A DNA stretch of 5,619 nt. It comes from Mucilaginibacter sp. (lineage in GTDB: Bacteria > Bacteroidota > Bacteroidia > Sphingobacteriales > Sphingobacteriaceae). The notes under the pieces were generated by a model, which saw only the letters and a program-made list of their open reading frames with translations, was not told the DNA's origin and did not search any database. The position numbers were made by a program, and so were the translations under genes. The stretch spans positions 1 through 5,619 of the forward strand of contig JAQBNY010000049.1 of assembly GCA_028288315.1 (NCBI GenBank), in the 5' to 3' direction. The first letter of the stretch is position 1. Every line of letters begins with the position of its first letter. Positions 1-5,310 of this stretch are shown in pieces.

Positions 1-2120
1 TCTACCACCTCTATGTTAATACCCATTTTCTCCAGTTCATCAGCTGCTTCCATTACAACACGAAGAGTTGAGCCATAGGTAACAATAGTTACATCAGTAC
101 CTTCTTTTATTATTTCGGCTTTACCTAATGGCACGGTAAACTCGCCTACATTGGCAGGTAATTTTTCTTTTAGGCGATAACCGTTCAGGCACTCAATAAC
201 CAATGCGGGTTCGTCTCCTCGCAAAAGTGTATTATACATACCGGCTGCCTGTGTCATATCTCGTGGAACACAAACATGAATACCCCGCATAGAATTCAGG
301 ATTAGCCCGAGTGGTGAACCCGAGTGCCATATTCCCTCCAAACGGTGGCCGCGGGTACGCACTATCAGCGGTGCTTTTTGCCCGCCACGGGTGCGATAGC
401 TTAAGCTTGCCAAATCATCACTTAAAACAGTAATGGAATATAAAAGATAATCTAAATACTGTATTTCGGCAATGGGCCTGAACCCACGCATAGCAAGGCC
501 CATACCCTGCCCTATAATAGTAGCCTCACGTATACCAGTATCGGTTATACGAAGGTCTGAATATTTATTTTGCAGTCCGGCAAAGCCCTGGTTCACGTCG
601 CCAATGGCACCTACATCCTCGCCAAAAGCAACAATACTTTTATCGCGTTCAAAATTGGCATCAAAGCAAGCGTTTAATACTTCCCGACCATCCAAAATAC
701 GCGCGTCATCAGCATATTCTGCTGGCACAACCGGCACATATAATGGTGATTGCGGCGTATCACTAAACAATTTAGAATTAAAGCGTTCTTTATTTTTTAC
801 GTTTTCTTCATTCAACCAATTTACCAGCGCCCTTCTATACTCAGTATCTTCACCAACAGTTAAGCGTAATGCTTTACGTATAGAAGCAATGGTATCACGT
901 CTGCCAGGGTCAATACAAGCATGTAGCAATGCAATTATTGATTGAAGCTCTTCTGTATGTGCAGATTGCTGCGACATTTGGCCTATCAGCTCAATAGCTA
1001 TAGCCATTTCTGCTTTTATTTCTTTCTCCAGTTCGGTCCACGCCTCGCGCTGGCATTCACGAACGTATTTTTTTGCATTGCGTTCAAGCAAATCCATCTC
1101 TTCGGCACTAATAATGGCCGATTGGATCATCCATTTACGCATCTGCACAAGGCAATCATGTTCCTCTTCCCATGCCAGCCTGTCTTTTGATTTATAACGC
1201 TCATGCGAGCCCGATGTAGAGTGCCCCTGCGGCTGCGTCATTTCGGTAACATGTATTAATACGGGCACATGCTCATCCCTACATATTTTTATAGCACGTT
1301 CGTATGTTTCGCAAAGGGCAACATAGTCCCATCCACGTACTTTAAATATTTCGTAACCATTAGTTCCCTTATCACGCTGGAAACCCTTTAATATCTCAGA
1401 TATATCTTCTTTTGTTGTTTGGAGCTTTGCAGGTACAGATATAGCGTAGGCATCATCCCAAATAGAAATAGCCATGGGCACCTGTAACACACCTGCCGCG
1501 TTAAAAGTCTCAAAAAACAACCCTTCGGATGTTGAACCATTGCCTATTGTACCAAATGCAACCTCGTTACCATTTACCGAAAAGTTTTTCAAATATTCCA
1601 GCTCTTTATTCTGGCGATACAATTTTGATGCATATGCAAGGCCCAACAAACGCGGCATATGTCCGCCTGTGGTAGAAATATCTGCAGCACAGTTCATGGT
1701 TTCGGCCTGGTTTACCCAACTGCCGTCGGCATTTACATAACGCGTTGCATAGTGGCAATTCATTTGCCTACCTGCAGATGCAGGGTCCTTTTCAATATCA
1801 GGATTAGCATACAGCTGTGCAAAGAACTCCTTTAAGTTGCTCATGCCGGTAGCAAACATAAAAGTTTGATCGCGGTAGTAGCCTGCGCGCCAGTCGCCTT
1901 TACGAAATGCCCTGGCCATAGCCAGTTGAGCTACTTCCTTGCCATCACCAAAAATACCAAACTTAGCTTTACCGGTTAGCACTTCGCGCCTTCCAATAAT
2001 GCTAGCCTGCCGACTCTCAAAGCCAACACGATAATCACTTATCACAATTTCCCTAAAATCGTCAAAACTGAGTTCGGCAGCGTTTGATGTGTCGCCATTG
2101 TGTATTACAGTTTCGGGCAT
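1..2120 (-). CDS. Fused E1-alpha/E1-beta 2-oxoacid dehydrogenase (branched-chain type), 3' end cut off by window
   Basis: Thiamine-diphosphate-dependent E1 component that decarboxylates a 2-oxoacid and passes the acyl group to the lipoyl domain of E2; cytoplasmic. 706 codons are visible, and the reading frame is open to the window edge, ending in IEVV just before the expected Asp-Leu-Arg of the C-terminal transketolase domain, so roughly 100 residues are missing. The E1-alpha part spans about residues 40-375: YYRDQ (81-85) and GRQMNCHYA resemble the branched-chain E1-alpha substrate region, GNGSTSEG (193-200) plus WDDAYAIS (221-228) form the ThDP/Mg2+ motif, and GHSTSGS carries the loop His300. 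A helical charged linker runs to about 470. The E1-beta part starts near 471 (RILDGREVL), with catalytic-type Glu532 in GIREATIIG and His599 in IWHSGSP. The ATG at 2118-2120 is the first in frame and has no Shine-Dalgarno, as usual in this phylum. Substrate is inferred: branched-chain 2-oxoacids are likely (iso-fatty-acid primers), but pyruvate cannot be excluded. The GDG...NN ligand pair is altered (see findings). Confidence 0.93.
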   Translation of the reverse strand, partial: MPETVIHNGDTSNAAELSFDDFREIVISDYRVGFESRQASIIGRREVLTGKAKFGIFGDGKEVAQLAMARAFRKGDWRAGYYRDQTFMFATGMSNLKEFFAQLYANPDIEKDPASAGRQMNCHYATRYVNADGSWVNQAETMNCAADISTTGGHMPRLLGLAYASKLYRQNKELEYLKNFSVNGNEVAFGTIGNGSTSEGLFFETFNAAGVLQVPMAISIWDDAYAISVPAKLQTTKEDISEILKGFQRDKGTNGYEIFKVRGWDYVALCETYERAIKICRDEHVPVLIHVTEMTQPQGHSTSGSHERYKSKDRLAWEEEHDCLVQMRKWMIQSAIISAEEMDLLERNAKKYVRECQREAWTELEKEIKAEMAIAIELIGQMSQQSAHTEELQSIIALLHACIDPGRRDTIASIRKALRLTVGEDTEYRRALVNWLNEENVKNKERFNSKLFSDTPQSPLYVPVVPAEYADDARILDGREVLNACFDANFERDKSIVAFGEDVGAIGDVNQGFAGLQNKYSDLRITDTGIREATIIGQGMGLAMRGFRPIAEIQYLDYLLYSITVLSDDLASLSYRTRGGQKAPLIVRTRGHRLEGIWHSGSPLGLILNSMRGIHVCVPRDMTQAAGMYNTLLRGDEPALVIECLNGYRLKEKLPANVGEFTVPLGKAEIIKEGTDVTIVTYGSTLRVVMEAADELEKMGINIEVV

Positions 2121-2211
2121 ACAAAATTTTGTTTAGGCGGTAAAATTATAAAATTCTATTTTGTTTTTGGTATTGGTGCATGTAAAACGTATAGTTTTTA
2201 CAATAGTTTTG

Positions 2212-2259
2212 AATATACATTAAACCTTTTATATTAATATACGTTAAACCTTTTATATT
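2212..2259. repeat. 24-bp perfect-length tandem duplication in the promoter region of the DUF1573 gene
   Basis: Copy 1 is 2212-2235 and copy 2 is 2236-2259. They abut with no spacer and differ at one base (A2219 versus G2243, within AATATACATTAAACC versus AATATACGTTAAACC). Copy 2 runs straight into TG, completing the -7 box TATATTTG at 2254-2261; copy 1 is followed by AA instead, so only one copy forms the box. The repeat could be a recent slippage duplication or a paired operator. An 8-mer AACGTATA at 2186-2193 is the inverted complement of TATACGTT in copy 2 (2238-2245). Confidence 0.9.
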
Positions 2260-2261
2260 TG
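2254..2261 (+). promoter_or_regulatory. Bacteroidetes-type -7 box for the DUF1573 gene
   Basis: TATATTTG matches the Bacteroidetes sigma-ABfr -7 consensus TAnnTTTG exactly. It lies 19 bases before the ATG, which predicts a start of transcription near 2266 and a leader of about 15 bases. I see no clear TTG -33 element about 20 bases upstream; that position is occupied by the first copy of the 24-bp repeat. Confidence 0.6.
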
Positions 2262-2280
2262 TATTAATCAAACGATAACT

Positions 2281-2682
2281 ATGAAAAAATTAATATTAAT
2301 TTGTGCCGTAATTTTAGGTTTTGCCTTTAATGCATCTGCTCAGGATGACCAGAAAGCTGAATTTAAATTCAACGAAGAGAAGCACGATTTTGGTAAAATA
2401 CCACAAGGAGTACCTGTAACAACCGTTTTTGAATTTACCAACATTGGCCAGGAGCCACTTATTTTAACTGAAGTAAGACCTACCTGCGGCTGTACCATTG
2501 CTGATTATACCAAAACCCCGGTTTTAAAGGGCGGCAAAGGAACAATTAAAATCACTTACAACGCGGCTGTTCCATCAGCATTTAATAAAACCATTGTTGT
2601 AACATCAAACGCTAAAACGCCTACAAAATATTTAAGTATTGTGGGTGAGGTTGTTGGGAAACCAGCTGTAGCCAGTAGATAA
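2281..2682 (+). CDS. Exported DUF1573 domain protein
   Basis: A 133-residue protein of unknown molecular function. Residues 1-20 form a typical signal peptide (two Lys, a hydrophobic stretch, then NASA before Gln21), so the mature protein of about 113 residues should be periplasmic or exported. There is no lipobox Cys at the cleavage site. Residues 27-126 match the DUF1573 pattern as I know it: FNEEKHDFGKIPQG, then VTTVFEFTNIGQEPL, then RPTCGCT (66-72) with Cys69 and Cys71, then GGKGTIKITYN and the KTIVVTSNA strand. The fold is expected to be an immunoglobulin-like beta sandwich related to ASH/HYDIN-type domains. The two close Cys residues could form a disulfide or bind a ligand, which is a guess. 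The ATG follows a -7 box at 2254-2261, has no Shine-Dalgarno, and the unit is monocistronic because a strong terminator follows. DUF1573 proteins are common and multi-copy in Bacteroidetes. Confidence 0.92.
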   Translation: MKKLILICAVILGFAFNASAQDDQKAEFKFNEEKHDFGKIPQGVPVTTVFEFTNIGQEPLILTEVRPTCGCTIADYTKTPVLKGGKGTIKITYNAAVPSAFNKTIVVTSNAKTPTKYLSIVGEVVGKPAVASR

Positions 2683-2695
2683 AAATCTTATTCAG

Positions 2696-2714
2696 CCTTT
2701 TCTTTTAGAGAAGG
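2696..2714 (+). other. Small hairpin just after the DUF1573 stop codon
   Basis: CCTTTTCT (2696-2703) can pair with AGAGAAGG (2707-2714) around a TTT loop, giving 8 pairs including one G-U. It lies 13 bases after the stop codon and 11 bases before the main terminator hairpin. No T-run follows, so it is not a terminator itself; it may stabilise the mRNA 3' end or be chance. Confidence 0.4.
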
Positions 2715-2725
2715 AGCTAACTAAG

Positions 2726-2756
2726 AAGGCATCGTATTAAGCGATGCCTTTTTTTT
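2726..2756 (+). terminator. Intrinsic (rho-independent) terminator of the DUF1573 gene
   Basis: AAGGCATCG (2726-2734) pairs perfectly with CGATGCCTT (2742-2750), a 9-bp stem with a 7-base loop, followed by an unbroken T-run reaching 2756. It separates the DUF1573 gene from the aminotransferase, which therefore needs its own promoter. Confidence 0.92.
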
Positions 2757-2808
2757 ATGCATTATCCTAAATCCGCTTTAATAAATAAGGACTTTAAAAA
2801 GCTTTTAC

Positions 2809-2816
2809 TAATTTTG
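2809..2816 (+). promoter_or_regulatory. Bacteroidetes-type -7 box immediately before the aminotransferase
   Basis: TAATTTTG is an exact match to TAnnTTTG and ends only 4 bases before the ATG at 2821. With usual spacing, transcription would begin at or within a few bases of the ATG, so the mRNA would be leaderless or nearly so. No obvious TTG -33 element is present about 20 bases upstream, and an AT-rich region can produce such a match by chance. Confidence 0.4.
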
Positions 2817-2820
2817 CCCA

Positions 2821-4017
2821 ATGCCAAAGATTTCGCAAAAAGGGCAACGGATGCCCGCATCTCCTATTCGCAAGCTAACACCGTTTGCTGACAAAGCCAA
2901 ACTTGAGGGTAAAAAGGTTTACCATCTTAACATCGGCCAGCCTGATATTGAAACGCCCGAAGGCATGCTGAACGCCATTAAGAATATAGACTTTAAAGTG
3001 TGGGCCTATACCCCATCTGAAGGTACTTTGAGCTATCGTAAAAAGCTTACCGAATATTATAATAAACTTGGTTACAACATCACTCCTGAAAATATTATTG
3101 TTACCGTTGGTGGATCTGAAGCGATAACAATTGCCATGATGAGTTGTCTGGACAATGGTGATGAGGTAATTATTCCTGAGCCTTTTTATGCAAATTACAA
3201 TGGCTTTGCAAACGAAACTGATATTGTAGTTAAACCGATACTTTCATATATAGATAATGGCTTTGCATTGCCACCTATTAGCGAGTTTGAAAAGCTTATC
3301 ACCTCAAAAACAAAGGCTATTATAATATGTAACCCTAATAACCCTACCGGCTACCTATACTCGCAGGAAGAATTGGATGCATTAAAAGTATTGGCATTAA
3401 AATATGATCTGTATTTATTTTCTGATGAAGCATACCGCGAGTTTTGCTATGACGGGCGCACATTTATATCGCCAATGCATTTGGATGGGTTGGATGAGAA
3501 CGTAATTGTTATGGATACCGTAAGCAAGCGTTACAGTGCCTGCGGCGCACGGTTGGGTTGCCTTATCACTAAAAATAAAGCTGTAATAGCAGCAGGATTA
3601 AAATTCGCGCAGGCAAGGTTATCGGCGGGAATGGTTGAACAAATTGCTGGCGAAGCAGCAGTTGATACTCCTGATGAATACTTTGAAACTGTAAATAAAG
3701 AATACACTAAACGCCGTGATACTTTAGTAAGTGCGCTTAACCAAATTGATGGCGTTTACTGCCCTAATCCGGGTGGTGCATTTTATGTAGTGGCCAAATT
3801 CCCTATAGATAATGCCGACAAATTTTGCCAGTGGATGCTGGAAGAATTTAGCTACCAAAATCAAACCGTTATGATGGCACCGGCTACAGGTTTCTATAGC
3901 ACACCTGGTGCAGGCTCTAATGAGGTACGCATGGCCTATGTTTTAAATAACGATGACCTGAACAAAGCCATGATTTGTTTAGCGGAAGGCCTTAAGGCAT
4001 ATCCGGGACGGGTTTAA
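2821..4017 (+). CDS. PLP-dependent aminotransferase, class I/II (aspartate aminotransferase-like)
   Basis: A 398-residue fold-type I aminotransferase, cytoplasmic, moving an amino group between an amino acid and a 2-oxoacid with pyridoxal phosphate. The motifs are complete: NIGQPDIETP (37-46) at the substrate entrance, WAYTPSEGTLSYR (61-73), VGGSEAI (96-102) for the phosphate, NPNNPTG (171-177) with Asn174, SDEAY (201-205) with Asp202 contacting the pyridine N and Tyr205, Lys236 in DTVSKRYSACGARLG as the Schiff-base lysine, Arg244 for the phosphate, PNPGGAFY (315-322), and Arg370 in NEVRMAY as the alpha-carboxylate binder. Length is normal for the family (about 385-400). The start at MPKISQKGQRMPASPIRKL fits my recollection of relatives that keep the ten residues before the second Met; ATG 2851 is a less likely alternative. 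Substrate is not fixed by sequence: aspartate, aromatic or branched-chain amino acids are possible. The gene has no intrinsic terminator; an inverted repeat follows. Confidence 0.95.
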   Translation: MPKISQKGQRMPASPIRKLTPFADKAKLEGKKVYHLNIGQPDIETPEGMLNAIKNIDFKVWAYTPSEGTLSYRKKLTEYYNKLGYNITPENIIVTVGGSEAITIAMMSCLDNGDEVIIPEPFYANYNGFANETDIVVKPILSYIDNGFALPPISEFEKLITSKTKAIIICNPNNPTGYLYSQEELDALKVLALKYDLYLFSDEAYREFCYDGRTFISPMHLDGLDENVIVMDTVSKRYSACGARLGCLITKNKAVIAAGLKFAQARLSAGMVEQIAGEAAVDTPDEYFETVNKEYTKRRDTLVSALNQIDGVYCPNPGGAFYVVAKFPIDNADKFCQWMLEEFSYQNQTVMMAPATGFYSTPGAGSNEVRMAYVLNNDDLNKAMICLAEGLKAYPGRV

Positions 4018-4026
4018 CTATAGAAT

Positions 4027-4096
4027 AAAGTGTCACGCAAAGATGCAAGACGCTGAAATAATAACAGACACTTTGCACCTTAGCGTCTTTGCGTGA
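4027..4096. repeat. Imperfect intergenic inverted repeat built from ~7-base units
   Basis: TCACGCAAAGA (4033-4043) is perfectly complementary to TCTTTGCGTGA (4086-4096). AGACGCT (4048-4054) complements AGCGTCT (4082-4088), and AAAGTGTC (4027-4034) complements GACACTTT (4067-4074). The left arm reads as degenerate heptads (AGATGCA, AGACGCT), and the right arm mirrors them. There is no T-run, so it is not a standard intrinsic terminator, although it may form a 3'-end hairpin for the aminotransferase mRNA. It resembles short CACGCAAAG-type repeats that I recall as scattered between genes in Bacteroidetes; that resemblance is from memory. Confidence 0.8.
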
Positions 4097-4109
4097 AATA
4101 CAAATCAAC

Positions 4110-5171
4110 ATGAAATTCAGCGAAACTATTATCCAGGATAATACGCAAAATATTACCTGGATAAATAATTTAAGACTGATAGCCATGTTTGCTGTAATTG
4201 TTTTGCACACAGCATCTCCATCACTCTTCCTATATAATAACGTTCCTGAAAATAATTGGCTTGCAGCTGATATTTATAACGCAATAGTACGCTTTGCCGT
4301 GCCGGTGTTTGTTATGATAACAGGTGCTTTGTTGCTACATCGCGAGTATGAATTGAGTAGCTTTTTGAAAAAACGTATTGGCCGTTTAATTCTGCCATTT
4401 TTATTTTGGAGCCTGGTTTATATAGGCTATCAGTGGTATATAGAAATTATTGTTTTTAATAATGATGTATGGGCAAATGTAAAATTGATCCTCAATCAAC
4501 TTAAAACAGGCGCCTCTTATCATTTATGGTATGTGTACCTTTTAATAGGTTTATACCTTTTTATTCCAATCTTAAGCAGGTTTGTACGAAATGCTACAGA
4601 AAAAGAAATACTGTATTTTTTGGCAATTTGGTTTTTAACGATATTGATAAGCAAACCCTACTTAACCCAATTTGACACCGCTGTTGATCTTCGTTATTTT
4701 ACCGGCTATATTGGTTATCTGGTGCTTGGTTATTACCTGGCCTATAAACGTTTTACTATACCTTATTTAGCTTTCGTGGCATTTTTAATTTTTACAGCCT
4801 GTGTTGTTTTAATTACCTGTGGCACTTATTATTTACAGATAAAGGATCACGAGTTGAGCACCTTTTTTTATGAACCAATAGGTCCATTTGTTGTTGCGCT
4901 TTCTGCAAGTGTATTTTTGGCAGCAAAAAACATAAAGGTAAAAATGAACCCAATATTTAATAACATGTTTTTGAATGCCGGAAAGTATACCCTGGGGATT
5001 TACCTTAGCCACGCATTGGTATTAAATATTTTAGAATTGAATAATATAACTTATGCTACATTCAACCCAATAGCAAGTATCCCGCTGGTTGCCCTGCTAT
5101 GCTTTATTATATCATGGTTAGTAATTTATATCTTAAGCAAAATACCATTGCTTAAATATCTTATAGGATAA
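4110..5171 (+). CDS. Integral membrane acyltransferase, acyltransferase-3 family (OafA/WecH-like)
   Basis: A 353-residue, very hydrophobic inner-membrane protein with about ten predicted transmembrane segments. Family hallmarks are visible: WINNLRLIAMFAVIVLHT with Arg22 and the conserved His33 in the first membrane helix, FAVPVFVMITGALLL with Pro65 and Gly72, the basic loop FLKKRIGRLILPFLFW, the central YHLWYVYLLIGLYLF around His138 and Trp140, GYIGYLVLGYYLA, and near the end YTLGIYLSHALVLNIL with His301. The family transfers acyl groups, usually acetyl, to sugars of surface polysaccharides, lipopolysaccharide or enterobacterial common antigen; the acceptor here is unknown because no glycan genes are adjacent. 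I chose the ATG at 4110; an in-frame TTG at 4089 would add only seven residues but lies inside the inverted repeat, so it is unlikely. No Shine-Dalgarno is present, and there is no clear -7 box, so it may be read through from the aminotransferase 92 bases upstream. Confidence 0.92.
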   Translation: MKFSETIIQDNTQNITWINNLRLIAMFAVIVLHTASPSLFLYNNVPENNWLAADIYNAIVRFAVPVFVMITGALLLHREYELSSFLKKRIGRLILPFLFWSLVYIGYQWYIEIIVFNNDVWANVKLILNQLKTGASYHLWYVYLLIGLYLFIPILSRFVRNATEKEILYFLAIWFLTILISKPYLTQFDTAVDLRYFTGYIGYLVLGYYLAYKRFTIPYLAFVAFLIFTACVVLITCGTYYLQIKDHELSTFFYEPIGPFVVALSASVFLAAKNIKVKMNPIFNNMFLNAGKYTLGIYLSHALVLNILELNNITYATFNPIASIPLVALLCFIISWLVIYILSKIPLLKYLIG

Positions 5172-5181
5172 TGAATGTAGC

Positions 5182-5209
5182 ATTTTTGGCAGTTTAATAT
5201 TTTTGGCAG
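5182..5209. repeat. 11-bp direct repeat ATTTTTGGCAG, two copies
   Basis: ATTTTTGGCAG occurs at 5182-5192 and 5199-5209, 17 bases apart. TTGGCAGTTT (5186-5195), overlapping the first copy, is the exact inverted complement of AAACTGCCAA at 5289-5298, so the pair brackets the ssrA promoter. On the minus strand the copies read CTGCC-AAAAAT, linking them to the AACTGCC heptads downstream. Confidence 0.65.
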
Positions 5210-5230
5210 ATAATTTGCGAACACTAATTG

Positions 5231-5303
5231 AACTGGATACTGCAAACTAAAAAGTGTATCTTTGTACTATCTGCAAACTGGCAACTTAAAACTGCCAACT
5301 TCA
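5231..5303 (+). repeat. Two blocks of AACT-phased heptads before ssrA
   Basis: Block 1 (5231-5251) reads AACTGGA, TACTGCA, AACTAAA. Block 2 (5276-5303) reads AACTGGC, AACTTAA, AACTGCC, AACTTCA, in strict 7-base phase. CTGCAAACT recurs exactly at 5240-5248 and 5271-5279. The blocks are out of phase with each other and the -7 box lies between them. This looks like a decayed heptameric tandem repeat. Confidence 0.7.
5257..5264 (+). promoter_or_regulatory. Bacteroidetes-type -7 box for ssrA
   Basis: TATCTTTG matches TAnnTTTG exactly and lies 46 bases before the predicted mature 5' end of tmRNA. This leaves a precursor leader of about 40 bases to be removed by RNase P. The nearest TTG (5228-5230) is 26 bases upstream, longer than the usual 19-21 spacing. 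Confidence 0.6.
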
Positions 5304-5310
5304 ACAAAAT

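Noticed and set aside
472..1740. Three plus-strand open frames (472-945, 942-1190, 1474-1740) of 82-157 codons
   Set aside because: They lie antisense to the fused E1 gene, whose minus-strand frame carries all the family motifs; their translations have no recognisable domain and no promoter.
2184..2193. Possible minus-strand -7 box TACGTTTT for the E1 gene
   Set aside because: It lacks the final G of TAnnTTTG and has no correctly spaced -33 element; I could not find a convincing E1 promoter.
2711..2790. Shine-Dalgarno-like AAGGAG followed later by ATG at 2757
   Set aside because: The spacing to the ATG is about 40 bases with a terminator hairpin between them, and Shine-Dalgarno use is rare in this phylum; the short frame is not a credible gene.
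4027..4096. CRISPR or intrinsic-terminator interpretation of the intergenic repeat
   Set aside because: There are no regular spacers and no T-run after the stem.
4089..4109. TTG start adding seven residues to the acyltransferase
   Set aside because: The TTG is inside the right arm of the inverted repeat, and the downstream ATG at 4110 gives a normal N-terminus for the family.
3992..4210. Minus-strand open frame of 72 codons
   Set aside because: It overlaps the end of the aminotransferase, the inverted repeat and the start of the acyltransferase; its sequence is mainly translated repeat and has no family features.
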